Below the pieces are notes generated by a model. The model worked only from the letters and a program-made list of their open reading frames with translations, did no database searches and was not told the DNA's origin. A program made the translations under genes and the position numbers. From assembly GCA_950295325.1 (NCBI GenBank), contig OX485809.1, positions 18,926,144 to 18,990,143 on the forward strand: a stretch of 64,000 nucleotides of DNA, written 5' to 3'. Positions 1-11,663 of the stretch are shown one piece after another (the first letter of the stretch is position 1; the number at the start of each line of letters is the position of its first letter). This stretch comes from Polytrichum commune. Its lineage: Eukaryota > Streptophyta > Polytrichopsida > Polytrichales > Polytrichaceae.

Positions 1-1042
1 ATTTCGGGGCTTAACAGAGATGGAGCTCGACATGGCAGCGGATCAAATCCTCACCACCAGAGATGGAGAGGAGCATCCTCGGCATACCTTGAAGACTGTG
101 TGCGATTGGGCGGTGAATAGGAAAAAAAAAAAAAAAACTTATATCGCAATTGCACAGTGTCTAGACCCGACTTCATTGTACATTGTTCACGTCGATCAGA
201 AAGAGACCATTGATCGTGATTGTTGGAGATTATGGAAGTATGCAAATAATTTTGGTAAACTCCAGCGAGAACGACTTGTAGACTTGCTTGGAGCGGAGTA
301 CCTTCTTGGCGCTATGAACTCCGCAAGGAAAAGAATACCTATTCCTGACCGGTTTAAAGAAGGAGTGAGAAACATACTAGGTACACATAACACCGAGGTT
401 ACACCAGAGCATGTTGTGTTGTCTATTGACAACAACTACAAGTTCAGTGGTGGGACAGTGCTTACATCAGTCCTGCACGCGTACATGGACACAATGTTTT
501 TCCCCGGCGTCCAGGTGGGAATAGACACTGGGGGGCGTGTGAAGGAGGATGTGGATTCCACTCTGCAAGGTCTTCGTCGTGATTTCCCAGGCATTTTAAA
601 CTCCCCCCAATTGTGGACTGTGATTTCGGAATATCCGGATCGGCATTTCATTCACAATGTACTGAAGACGCACCTGCCGAGCAACGTCAGATTTTGTGAC
701 GCCTTATACCATGGCACTAAAGAGGAGAAAATTACATCTCGTGATTGCTTCTTTGAATTAAATGTTCTTCGGGTTACAACCTGCATTTTTCCCAACAGGG
801 GCGAATCAAGTTCGGAGGTGGCTGTGCGACTTTGTGGAGGCCGGAAGATGTTGGACGTCCATGACCCGGGGCGATATAAACGTTATTAAGTGAAAATGGT
901 GTATTCCAATGAGGAGGCCAAGTCTTTATTCAAGGGGGAATTGAGGATGCAGACCTACATAGATATCATGAAATTTTCATGTCTTAAGGGGTCTTTTTTT
1001 CTCAATATTTGTGGAGGCAATAAGGCGCACATAGTGGCACAT
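1..1042 (+). pseudogene. Gene A, exon 2 equivalent (5' end off the window); ParB/FCP1-type long gene, with an in-frame stop
   Basis: An open frame runs in from the window edge and continues to a donor site CAT|GTAAGT at 1042/1043, broken only by one in-frame TAA at 887-889. It matches the C-terminal part of exon 2 of gene B (30732-32057, minus): both have an ELRM-x-x-Y-[IV]-x-I block followed by a GG-[NS]-K block just before a phase-0 donor. No catalytic motif is recognisable here; the ParB-like region of gene B would lie upstream, outside the window. The intact frame on both sides of the TAA suggests recent decay, though readthrough cannot be excluded. The intron 1043-1303 ends in TTTTTGCAG. 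Homology to gene B is from reading both translations side by side, not from an alignment program. Confidence 0.6.
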
Positions 1043-1303
1043 GTAAGTAATGAGCATCTTTTCCCCTAAGTGGTTCTTGAATTTCTGAGTATTATCGTTG
1101 GTTTGGATGATGTATTGGATAACCTAACCATAAACCTGCTTTATATCCACCTGGTTGATAGCCACCTGCTCGATAGCTTTCCTGACAATTAGTTGGTTGA
1201 CAATCAACAAGTTGGGACTATTGGTTTATTGATTTTCTTTTCGCTTTTGGATGTAGACTAATTTGATTGAGAAGTTTTTTATCTCATACCTTGGTTTTTG
1301 CAG

Positions 1304-1776
1304 GCCTTGGGTATGAAGGTGTTGAATATTGTGCCGGTAGAGATGCTAGAGGTGGCGAAGACGAAAATGATTTCCGTAGTTGACTGGAGCCTACAAATGT
1401 GGAATGAAGAAGGAAAAATTGCTGCCCATGATATGGAAGAGGAAGAAGGGCGTATCGATGTGGATTCCATCATTGAGCGCGAGATTGGAAGAAAGCGTAC
1501 GAATGACACACACGCAGAGGAGGTAGAAGAGGAGGAGGAGGAGGAAGATATCCCTGTTGCTGTCCTAGGGGAGTATGCAGAGGAAGAAGAAGAGGCCGAC
1601 AAAGAGGAAGAGGAAGAGGAGGAGGAGGAGGTGGTCATGGACGATGCACTGGCGGAGGCCATGGCAGAGGCGGAGGAGGAGGCCTTCAATTTCAAGGCGT
1701 CGGCCATGGCGGAGGCGTCTGCGGAGGCCATGTCCCCGGAGCAGGTTCCCCATGGGTGTTCACCCGTGGGGGAGGG
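1304..1776 (+). pseudogene. Gene A, acidic exon 3, 5' part, interrupted by the MULE
   Basis: The exon starts at 1304 after TTTTTGCAG, phase 0, with A-L-G-M-K-V-L-N; gene B exon 3 starts at the same place with M-L-G-L-C-V-N. Codons about 45-145 are strongly acidic (long Glu runs), then Ala/Glu-rich. The frame is broken near 1763-1776 by the MULE. The same reading (P-V-G-E) resumes at 16712 as P-V-G-E-G-E-G-E. A copy of palindrome A lies in the coding sequence at 1750-1769, and the MULE insertion point overlaps its 3' edge. The long Glu stretch also creates spurious basic and Ser-rich frames on both strands. Confidence 0.6.
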
Positions 1777-1782
1777 AGGGAA

Positions 1783-1860
1783 GCTATCTTATGAGCGACG
1801 AGCAGTGAGCGGTGAGCGGTGAGCAGTAACACATGAGCAATGAGTAGTAACATATGAGCA
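1783..1860 (+). repeat. Left terminal/subterminal repeat of the MULE
   Basis: GCTATCTTATGAGCG is followed by several imperfect GAGCGGTGAGCAGTAACAC-like units. The reverse complement of 16640-16707 shows the same terminal 15-mer (one mismatch) and the same repeated GTGAGC units. Confidence 0.7.
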
Positions 1861-2175
1861 ATGAATCCAAATTTAGTAAAGACACACGGGTTTAGGGTAC
1901 ACAACCAAATTTTTGACAAATTAATTGCATATTTTCAATTGTAAATTGCCAATATTTTAAATGAAGCACAAGTCAAAGGGCCCTATTTCCATGGATCATT
2001 TAAAACACTTTCAATCCATTGCTGGTGTTTATTATAATAATCCAAACCAATACATGTCATTTATTGACATCCTTATACATGTAGTTACAACTAACACTTG
2101 CACAACTACTCACATTTCACAACATCAGCAAGTTCAAGTAGGTGCATAACCTCATTATACATATATGTAGGTGCC

Positions 2176-3929
2176 ATAATTGTGAGCCACTCAAACCGCT
2201 CACGGGTTGAGTTAAGGCCCAGAATCTACAAAAGAAAGGAAATTAGATATTAGAAATAGTCAATATGTAGGTAACTACTAGGTTTTGAGACATCCGCCTG
2301 TGGATGCGAGTTGTGTAAGAGACTGGTATTAGGTCTGGATCAACCCGGGTTCGAATCCGGTTGGTTACATTGACTGGTGCTATCCCAAATTGAGCTAGTG
2401 ATAAAGCAGGAATAATCTATAGGCGGATACCAAGAAGACGTTACTATGCGGATGTGCGTAGAATCTTCTCAATTATTTTTTATTTTTAGAAACTTGTTAT
2501 TATTTATCCGTGTGAATCAATCAAACCTGTGAGCTAGGATCACCCCCACCCTTAACTGCGTCGTAATCCAGGTAGGGGATCACCATTTCACAGTTTGGAA
2601 CATGCCCACCTCCAATGGTGGTTCTTTCCACCTCTAGGTGACCCTTAATAATGAATAACCGTTTACTTTATTACTAATACTCATGCGTGTCATAACACGA
2701 ACGTGAGAATCAACACATTAAGTCACACATTAGTTTTTCACCTAAATTCCTAGCTTAACTATCACCCTTCACTACTTCACTAATATTACTGCCTTAGCTT
2801 AACTCGGTTAATCCAGCTTAGTTCTCAGTTGACCGTTGTCCTTTCATGCCCTTGGGCCTAATCACAACCAGCTCCTGGCCTCTTAGACCAACCCCGTTAC
2901 CGGCCCTGTTACCGGCCATGTTACCAGCCGTGGCTAGGATGATCCCTTGCACCCTTCCTACCACACGTGGCTCTCGCCTATCTGGTCTGAGCACCCTTCC
3001 CATGTGTTCACAACTGTTGAGACCCCAGCCACAGCTCTCGGCCATGCAGCCATCAATTCGCATTTGTTCACACTACGACCCCCTCGCATTTGTGCAACCT
3101 CCTCTCTGTGCTGATTAACCATTTAAATGAGGCTTGTGGCCTGGGCTCTTCCCCGCTCAATTTTGATCATTCTTCACATTAGTCATGTTGTAGTGCACTC
3201 CGAACCATTTGTTTCGAACAATGTTGGTCGCAACCTATGGAATTCACCTTCTCCTTTCCAGCTTGCCCCTGCCTTGTGGCATTGTGCCAAGTTCTTTTTG
3301 GAAGGCCGAGGCCTCCAGGCATTCGAATTCAAACAATCCCTATCCCAGCTGCGCCCTCGGCAACCTCTATCATTTGCTCCAGCTTAGCCTCCAGCCTCCT
3401 TCCCCTCTTTGGCACAACACTTCCTCCTCATTCTCGGCGGCACCCACCTAGCTACCTACTAACTCCTCCAGCATCCATCACCAGCCTCGCATTTGGCAGC
3501 GCCTTACTCCTCAGCGGTATCGTCCCCCTCCCCCTGCTAGCTTGTTTGTTCGAGAGAGAGCTGAGTTGTGAGAGCGGCGGCCTCAATCGCGCCCGTCCGA
3601 GTCCTTGGATCCGCACTTTACTAGGGTGCAGTGGCACCTGCCTAATTCGAACAGTTCCCAAGCCTTTTCAAGTCACATAAACCCCAGGCTTACAAGGCCT
3701 AAGGTCTAAGCCTAAGAACCACCTTAATCACCTCCTAGTCAATTCCCTTACACCTGCTCTCATTATTCAAGCACTAAGTACTAACCTCCTATCCCTAACC
3801 TTAATTCTAACACAACTCCAATCCTCCACACTTTTTATGTTTTAATTAATTGATGAAAACTCCAAATCTAAGTTTTAATGTGTTTTTCAGGTTGAGAACA
3901 CATGTGGCCACAGAGTTTGGGCTCACAAA
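2176..3929 (+). mobile_element. Possible TG...CA (LTR-like) insertion between the duplicated transposase flanks
   Basis: It starts TGTGAGCC and ends GGGCTCACA, with ATGTGGCCAC just inside the right end, closely resembling the 1,671-bp insertion at 57383-59053 (TGTGAGGCC ... ATGTGGGCAC ... GGGCTCACA). Lengths are similar (about 1.75 and 1.67 kb). No clean target duplication is visible. AAACCGCTCACGG occurs both 12 bp inside the left end and immediately outside the right end, so the boundaries are unclear. No convincing gene lies inside; short frames at 2818-3680 are not credible. Confidence 0.35.
2290..2445 (+). mobile_element. tRNA-derived SINE-like fragment
   Basis: It contains a pol III B-box-like GGTTCGAATCC (2350-2360) preceded by CCTGTGGATGCG and tRNA-like spacing, and is bounded by inverted ATCCGCCT (2291-) and AGGCGGAT (about 2421-2428). 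There is no intact tRNA cloverleaf. The A box is poor, so it may be only a fossil fragment. Confidence 0.35.
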
Positions 3930-4086
3930 ACCGCTCACGGTTGGGTGGTAGTCTAAATAGAAATAAAGTTACTGAATCATTTGAAATACTTTCAATCCAT
4001 TGCTAATTTTTATTATAATAATCCAAACCAAAACATGTCATTTATTGACATTCAAATATATGTTGCTTAATACAACACTTGCAATA

Positions 4087-7000
4087 CTACTTACATTCTA
4101 CAATACCAGCAAGTTCAAGTAGTCGCATGACCTCATTATAGGTATATGTAGGTGCATGAATGAACTTGTCACTCTCGTAATCCACCTTGCGCAAAAATCT
4201 AAACACATAATAAAGATGTTTACAATACACCCATTTTCCTTTCTTTCCCAATGCATGAGAGGACATTTTCGTGAAGTCCGGGCATGTGCAATGCGGGATG
4301 TCACCAATTGTGACACGGTATGTAATATCCTCTTTGGAGACAATGTTGATTATCACTCCAAAACCTGGATATGGAATGGCAGTCACCCCAACTACAAAGT
4401 AACCATCCATGAGTCCGGCGCTCTCCCATTTGTTTTTGTGATCCGCTGTCGGTGCGGTCGGATTGCGACGAACTGTCTTTCCAAACCTGAATGTAGGGTG
4501 GGCGTCCGGGTTGGGTGGCATACGAAAATGCGAGCGAGGGATGGGAAGGGTTGCAATTGTAGAAAGCCTACGACGGGGGGATAATGCTTCCCTTTGCTGT
4601 AGTTGAAATCCAGCGTCCTCAAGCGCCAACACCTCCTCTCTTGATAGATTGGTGCCTATCTTCACCGGCCAAGTGTTAGGCACTATCGGCCAATCCAACA
4701 CATATTTCTTCTTACTACCACTCACACAACGCTTGATGTCGTCAGGGCAGAACCAAAATTCATACTCCACATTGTTGGGAGAGCGAAATTCCTTCTTGAA
4801 CCCTTTGTATGTTGGAGCAGGTGTGCCATATTTTCCAGTACCGACTTTGGCATTGCACATCGTTCCTGTAATGGCCTGTAATGCCCAACATCGTCTAGCT
4901 GAGTTGGGTGGCAATCTTGCAATGTGCCAATTAGAAGCAAGACAATCAGTCTCTAACACGGATGTAGTATGAGTCACACCATGTTGTGCAGAATTCAACG
5001 ATTCCTCTATGCGTTGACGAGTTGCACGAGTGTTAGGGCGAGGAATTGAAAAATTCACTTTGTCGGGTCGATGAGAATCGCAATCAGCACCCGGGGGCAT
5101 GTTGAGTTTTCGTTTGGTGGACCCAAATAGCTCGGACCCTTCCAATGCACAATCTCTAGTGTTGACGTCTTCTGCCACCGGGAAAGACTTCATGGCATCA
5201 GCCAAAATTTTTGGATCTCCACACCTGGCAGCCGCCTTAAGTTTCAAGGACGCCGAATCAAGACCTTTACCATGAGACCCCCCTTTCAACCATGCACGGT
5301 AATTCGCGATTTGCATGAAGGCACGGATCATGTCATCAACAGTAGCTTCATACAGGCAAGTCATCTTGTTGCCGGATTGTTGGAGCCATTTGTTATGAAC
5401 AGTCTCGGCAAGCTTGCATGTTGGCATTTCTGCACGCTCATCTATTGTCATATCCTACGAACAACATACAAATATGGGGTTAAGAAAAAACAAGACACAA
5501 ATTTATAAAAATGGAAAAAATACGAGGAAATTCAATGACATTGAATAATGCAGTGTGGTATGCACTTACAAGTAGCATATGACCACCCCATTGTCTATAA
5601 CGGAAGTGCCAAAATCCCAACCACTCCGAAAGGCCAAGGATGCCTTCTTCTGTGGCAGCTCCAGATGACAACCACCAAGAACGAATAACGTGATACTTAG
5701 TCTCGGCATCGTCCATTGTTACCGCGTCTTTGTAATCCTTGCATATTTGCTTGTGTTGAAACTGCAAGGATGGTGTGATATATTTTTGTGTCACCTTATC
5801 CAAGCTTGCAGACCAGTGGAAAAGGCATGTGCGTTCACGTGCGACCATGGGCAGGCTTGGATCGCCGTCCCCATAAACCATCCGCACCGCATTCCAATTG
5901 GCTTGAGCACTGTCTGCCATGAACCCTTTGAAGTTTGTTTTTGGAACACCATTCTCGGCCATAACAACATTCAGATTTTCCCAAAAGAGAGTTTGTGCTG
6001 CACCATCTTCAGATTGCATGTTACAACACGCAATGGTCAATACCTTACAGTATCGACTGTCGTACACATGGCAAGCCATTGTCGTCCAATCCTTCAAACG
6101 TTTGACATAGTCAAACATGATCCAAGAATTCTCCATATCTCCCCCGACTTGCATCCTCTTTACAAGCTCCACACCACTGCCCGAAAGGTCTACGGATATC
6201 TTGAAAACAAAAACCTTGTCTTTCGATTGCCCTGGGAACCGACTATCATGGACGAACTTGAAAGCAGAATGGTCTTTGAGTGCCATAATACTATCCATAG
6301 TTCCCATTCCACTACGCACAAAACGTTTTGATCCAGATACAAAATTGCAACAATTTGGGGAGGCTAAAGTGCTGAATTTGTCCATGACCACCTCTAAGGA
6401 AGAACCAACCAAGTGATGGCTTTCTCCAATTGTGGGAGATCTAAGAAGGTAATCGGCCAAGAATTGTTTGCTCGCGGCCATAACTATGGCGGAATTTGTG
6501 GCTGTGGATGTTTTCAACACTTCATTGGCAACGCACTGGTATGCCATGTCTAATGATTCACGATATGTAATCATTGCGATGCATGTAATCATAGTAGTCA
6601 TTAGGACATTGGAGATGACCTGCACAAGTAGAACGCCGAAAGGATAATCCAAAATCATTTTGGATATTCGTGGTTTTGGTGGTGCACCAAGGGTGACCGT
6701 CGCACATTTTATCCATACCATCCATGGAGCGGCCATACGTATTTGGAACTCCAAGTGCCACAGGGGGCAAGACAAATAAAACGTCGCCGTCAAAAGAAGA
6801 TGGCAAGTATTTGACATCACGGACATCTATATTGTCAAAATCAATGAATGCAAGATCTGACTTTGACCTTTTCCTAGACTTTGTGAACTTCAAGGCATCA
6901 ACGATAGTCAACCCTGTAGATGATGGTGAAGGGTGCAATGGAGGGCGCTGAGAAGGTGTCATACGGTGAACCAATGTGTTGCACATAGGACTGAATGGGG

Positions 7001-7496
7001 ATTTGGGAAGTTGTAAAGGAGTGGAGTTTTTACTTTGAAATGGAAATGACGATATGTCTGAAAGATCAACAGCAGCACAAATATCATCTTCTGAATCAGA
7101 CAACACCAATACACTATCATCATTGGGCTCCAACTTAACAGTTGCAACAGTGGGCATTTGAACTGTGGATGTACCGGATTCATTGGTCAATAAGACAGTT
7201 GGAGCTTGCATCTGCGATTCAGAAAGACCTATGACCCTAAATGAACTTGGCCCTAAAATCCACACAAATCCATCTTCAATTCTAGTCTTTTGAACCAAAA
7301 TCGTTTCATACACCTCTCCATCCGTAGAGTACATCTCTTGTTCTAAATACATGCTTCTTAGTTGGAGATTGAATCTCAAACTAAGCAAATCTTCCGAGAC
7401 ACACACAAAACCATCATCCTGAAGTGGTAGCAGGAAAGGAACAAAGGATCCGGGAGCTCTAATGGTAGCCATGGATAAAGAAAGCAATAGATGCAT
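4087..7496 (-). CDS. MULE transposase (SWIM zinc finger), two visible coding blocks, probable frameshift
   Basis: This enzyme would cut and join MULE ends in the nucleus. Reading 7496 to 4087: an acidic/Ser-rich N-terminus with a Cys/His cluster (C-D-G-H-P-W-C-T ... C-A-G-H-L-Q-C) near 6620-6720; then a transposase core with F-M-A-D-S-A-Q-A-N-W (DDE-type second Asp context) and C-L-F-H-W; then an intron 5569-5455 (CTACTT|GTAAGT ... TTCGTAG|GATATG, 115 bp). The last exon carries a SWIM finger C-T-C ... C-K-H near 4200-4300 and ends at 4087. The frame changes near 6570-6600 (about four extra bases around an N-D-Y motif), so this copy may be non-functional. It shares a divergent intergenic region with the kinase-like gene. 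Confidence 0.75.
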
Positions 7497-8598
7497 GTCA
7501 CAATAATATTGGATGGACGGAGATTATTATACTGAATGGTATGTACTAAAAAATGGGGTGTCGATCAAAACTTTGAATACTATAGCATCCAATAATACAC
7601 AAGTAGACAACTCACACTGACAGTCAAAGAATAGATTAGGCCAAACATAGAACCCTAAATAAAACCCAATAAACTATCTCATTTGGAAACAAAACCATAG
7701 CGAACCCCAATGCACAAGTGAGATGTGGATCTTAAGTTCATGACACCATAAGTCATGTCCATTATAACATTGGGAAGAATATATGAAGAAGAAATTTAAC
7801 TAATGTATATAACTTAATAAAAATATAAACTATTTAGAATATAGATCTATATATTTATATATTTATGTTTATATCTATATGTTTATATGTTTATATGTTT
7901 ATATTTATATATTTATATGTCTATATGTTTATATTTATATTTATATGTCTATATATGTATATATGTATATATGTATGAATTCCTAAATGAAAACGGAAGA
8001 AACGCGGCCACGGACATTATTAAAAAACGTGTTATATAATGAACAAATACATATAAATCGATACTAACAATTTGGCGAATAATTTCACTTTTTATATGAT
8101 GTTGGGGAAGTGAAGGATTTAAACCCTATAACCTTCTTAGAATGTTCCCCAATCATGTGCAAAAAAATGATTTCGGAAAATTTCCAAAATGTACCGTATA
8201 GGAAGATTTCCCAAAAATCTACGATATAATCAATTTTAAGAGTTTTTAGAAATTCATAAGAATTTGAAATTTAATGGAAAAAATCTAATTTTTTATATAT
8301 CACTATATATGATGGGTGTAACTATGAGAAAAAAATTTCAAGCTAATTAATTTTAATATGTAGGAGATATACCTATCTAAAGTTTTCTAAAATCTATGGG
8401 TTTTGTACTTTCCCCCCCCCCCCAAACCTTTCATTCCCCTCTGAACCTAAACCTAAACCCCTTCGCGTTCACGGCCGCCATGGCCGAGGCATATAAATAA
8501 TGATGAAAAGGTGTTTCTGCAACAAACTTACATGAGCGACCTTCTGTTTAGCACTGCGTATGAGAACAAGTTTGTAGAGAAATTCCTGGTTGGACCTA
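7497..8598. other. Non-coding part of the MULE with AT-rich repeats and a TATA motif
   Basis: No credible gene. 7840-7980 is an irregular TATATTTATATG/TCTATATG microsatellite. GCATATAAATA near 8488-8498 reads as a plus-strand TATA box pointing towards palindrome array C and the kinase-like gene. A poly-C run lies at 8411-8423. Confidence 0.5.
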
Positions 8599-9259
8599 CT
8601 TGTGCGCTAGCGCACAAGCCTGCATTAGGACTATTTCTGTTCATTTTTCCTTTCAATGCTATCACTTACATAAGATTTGTTTAGCCCTGCTGCTGAGAGT
8701 TGTTTGTGCGCTAGCGCACAAACATCATAGAATTCTTTGTGTTTACTTTGTTATTTAGATCTATCATTTGCATACGATTTGTTACGCCCTTCTGCTGGAA
8801 GTTCTTTGTGCGCTGGTGCACAAACATCCTTTAAGACTCTTTTTGTTTAGGGTGTTCTTTAGATATATCATTTGCATACAATTCGTTGCGTCCTTCTACA
8901 GGAAGTTCTTTGTGCGCTGGCGCACAAACATCCTTTAGGACTCTTTTTGTTTTCTGTGTTTTTTAGATCTATCATTTGCATACGATTTGTTGCGCCCCTC
9001 TACTGGAAGTTTTTTGTGCACTGGCGCACAATCCTTTCTTAGTACTTCTATTGATTTTTCTGTTTTAGTTCTTACATTTAGTTTAGGCTTCATTTCATTT
9101 TCTCTGGTTTGCATTTCATCTGCCTTGCTGTTGGATTCTGCTTGTGCGCTGGCGCACATTAATCAGGTATTTTTCCATTGATTTTTTGTTTACTTCTATC
9201 AATGCTTTTAAGCTTGTTCTGCCCTGATCCTGCTTTCTGGTTGTACGCCAGCGCACAAC
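8599..9259. repeat. Palindrome array C: seven ~20-bp palindromes on a ~104-bp period
   Basis: The core is TTTGTGCGCTAGCGCACAAA, extending to a perfect 24-bp palindrome at 8701-8724. Copies lie near 8599-8618, 8701-8724, 8805-8826, 8909-8930, 9013-9031, 9141-9158 and 9241-9259. The centres of the first five are 102-104 bp apart. The spacers also repeat (ATCATTTGCATACGATTTGT ... GGAAGTTC before the palindrome, ATCCTTTAGGACTC after it). Later copies change the centre to CTGGCG or lose an arm base. It lies between the divergent transposase and kinase-like genes of the MULE. Confidence 0.85.
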
Positions 9260-10031
9260 CATCAATGATGACTAGTTCGATTTATATATTATGGTTTATC
9301 TACTAATATTTGCTTGAATCTTGTTCTTAATTTCTTTTAGAACATTTTACAACTTCTGTTTTGCTTTGTTATTTATAATTGGATTTTTTTAATTGATGTT
9401 CTGAATTTCATGTGTAGCACTACACCTCCGATCTGGTTGTGTTTCAAGTACAAAGGCATCAACTTTCAATCCAGGTATTTTTTCACTCCATTATGTTTTG
9501 TTTTTCTTTTATTTTTTTTGTTTTGCTTTGTTCTATTTTATTTTGTTTTATTTTGTTTTGTTTTGTTTTGTTTTTCTTCTGAATTCCGAATCATCTCAGC
9601 TGGCGTAGATGGATGTTTTATGCTTCCTCACGTCCTGGGTGTTAGGACGTGTAATTACATCACACTAATCATTTCCAGCTGGTATGGTCCACATGATTAT
9701 AATTTTCATGTGCATATCATGGATTTGATTTTTAACATTCAACTTCAAATGGCCCTAGCAGACGTGGATGGATGTTTCATGCATTCTCACGTCCTAGGTG
9801 TTCATATATGTATTTCTATAATATATTTTCCTTCTATCTGTGTACCAATCCATTTTTTAACTGACTTTTAAGATGTGTATCTAAATCCTATATTTCATTT
9901 CTTCAACGTTAAGTATACAACCCATACTATATGGTAATTTCATGTGGTTTTATTGACTCTTATATGCAGGTGTTCATTGTTCGTTGATGCTATCTTCAAC
10001 ATACTATTCAAGGTGATTATTGCTTACAACT
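9260..10031. other. Leader region upstream of the MULE kinase-like gene
   Basis: No credible coding frame; a 153-aa frame at 9410-9871 is low complexity. 9525-9572 is a TTTTG/TTTTA microsatellite. A ~50-bp sequence around GATGGATGTTT...CTCACGTCCT[GA]GGTGTT occurs twice, at about 9605-9645 and 9765-9803. Confidence 0.45.
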
Positions 10032-11529
10032 ATGGAACCTCTTCTCAATAAGCCTACTCAAATGGTTACTTTGAGTGTGCAAAGCTTCTTTGTAGAATGG
10101 TGGGGTGACATGTCTTGGGATTCAATACATCAAAATTTTGTATCGATGGGTATATCCGGCCCTATCCTTTTGCGTGAGCGTGTGAAGATCATGATTGATG
10201 ATTGCATCTCGAGACATTTTCCATCATGCAAAGAAATGTCCAATTATAATACTTGGAAAGACAACGTCTCTTTTAATTTTGTTGGACAAATGCCCGATGT
10301 GGTTTCAAAGATGCATCGGAAAGTCACACATGGTTGGACATTGGATAAGTTAGAAGCGCAAAAATTTAATTCCGATCGGTGACGAGTGAAGATTCCACAA
10401 CTTTCAAGACGTAGAAAAACTCATGTCAAAAATTTGAACCGTGTTGATCGACACGTCATTCCTGGAGGTGGTGCTTTTTCTTTTTGCTTGGAGAGATGTT
10501 GTTATTGAGAAGCATGAACGACTAGCCCGTGGTTCATATGGAGTGGTGTGGAAATATTTCATTAAGGACAATTCACATACTGATCCATTTGTACCCTATG
10601 CCATTAAGTTTTTCTTGGATCATAATGGAAATCCTCATCATGCAAGCATGAAGGAGTTCTATTCTGTGGTTTCCATAGATCATGGTGGTGCTATCAAACC
10701 GTTTGCTTTCCAAATGACACCCGCACCCGCCATCTTCTTGCCTTATTGGAATGGTGGGACATTAGGAGATATGTTCAAAAGTGTGAAAGACCATGGAACT
10801 AATGAATATGATGTTTTTCAACGTCTCACAATATTCAAGAAAAATCATCCAGAACAAATATCTAAGATTGAAGAATTGGAGCGGTTAAGGCTTTTCTTGT
10901 TAAACCGTTGTACCCTTGCGATCACCTTCATTCAAATCATGGCCGATGTACTTACCATTCACAATGTATTTCATTGTGATTTATCCTTTACAAACATCTT
11001 ATTCCATTTTGGTGAGATAGATGATAAAGATGAAATTTACATAGGCATTGGTGATTGGGGATCGGCAACAATATTGTCAGATAGACGACATTCAAATCAT
11101 TTCTTGCAGTCTGAATCTTTGAGACATTCTAGGCTCCAAGAACGTTGGTGGGTAGATCCTGAGTTGTTCTTCACCAAAGACCACAATGCTCGTCCGTGCC
11201 ATACCGAAAAGACAGAGTCATATTCTGTATCGAAGATTGCAGAGGCTATTTGGGGTTTATATGTCGATCCAATATATCTCAAAGTCATTCACTCTCGTTC
11301 TTATAATCTTTTGTTACATTGTATTCGTCGAATGTCATGCACTTCAACCACGGAGCTTCGCATGACCCCTACTGATGTCATGAATCAATTGTCTCGCGAA
11401 CCAGATTTTCATACTTTTCTCTTCAACAAACACATCCGTCAACGTTATCTTACTCTACCAGAACGGAATAGGGTTCATAGTCGTCAAATTGATTGTGATG
11501 ATGAAATCCCTTTCAAACGTCGGAAATAG
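10032..11529 (+). pseudogene. MULE-borne protein-kinase-like gene
   Basis: An eukaryotic-protein-kinase fold, with motifs in order: glycine-rich loop A-R-G-S-Y-G-V-V (near 10525), A-I-K (about 10600), hinge-like L-P-Y-W-N-G-G-T-L, catalytic H-C-D-L-S-F-T-N-I (Asp at 10978-10980; HRD is HCD) and G-D-W-G in place of DFG (Asp at 11052-11054). An N-terminal non-kinase domain (from ATG 10032) ends at an in-frame TGA 10380-10382, and the kinase frame resumes one frame over at about 10480-10500. Because the hAT-borne homologue at 33961-35877 is continuous across this position, I read this as a nonsense plus frameshift rather than an intron, but a cryptic intron is possible. Ends TAG; AATAAAG polyadenylation-like signal at about 11548. 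No membrane or receptor segment. Confidence 0.6.
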
Positions 11530-11663
11530 ATTATACATTTTTATATTAATAAAGTATTAGATTTGTAAAATCCATTATGTATTATTTTGAAGTATATATA
11601 CGATGAAGTTATTTCTATCATTTTTTGTTTGCATTTTCATTTATGTTTTTTGTTTGCAGAAAA

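Larger units (their letters stand above)
1990..4160. repeat. Direct duplication of the transposase 3' flank (1990-2165 and 3975-4160) around a ~1.8-kb insert
   Basis: The ~180-bp sequence overlapping the 3' end of the MULE transposase (3975-4160) recurs at about 1990-2165. Shared landmarks in order are CTTTCAATCCATTGCT, TTATTATAATAATCCAAACCA, ACATGTCATTTATTGACAT, CAGCAAGTTCAAGTAG and TATATGTAGGTGC. Between the copies is sequence unrelated to the transposase (2166-3960). It looks like an internal duplication followed by, or caused by, a secondary insertion. Confidence 0.6.

Noticed and set aside
2340-2375. A functional tRNA gene
   Set aside because: Only the B box is convincing; no cloverleaf and a poor A box, so it is listed as a SINE-like fragment.
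8599-9259. CRISPR-like array (repeats at regular spacing)
   Set aside because: The spacers are themselves repeated, the genome is eukaryotic and there are no cas genes; it is a tandem repeat with a palindromic core.
9410-9871. 153-codon frame
   Set aside because: Dominated by a TTTTG microsatellite and an internal ~50-bp duplication; no start context or domain.
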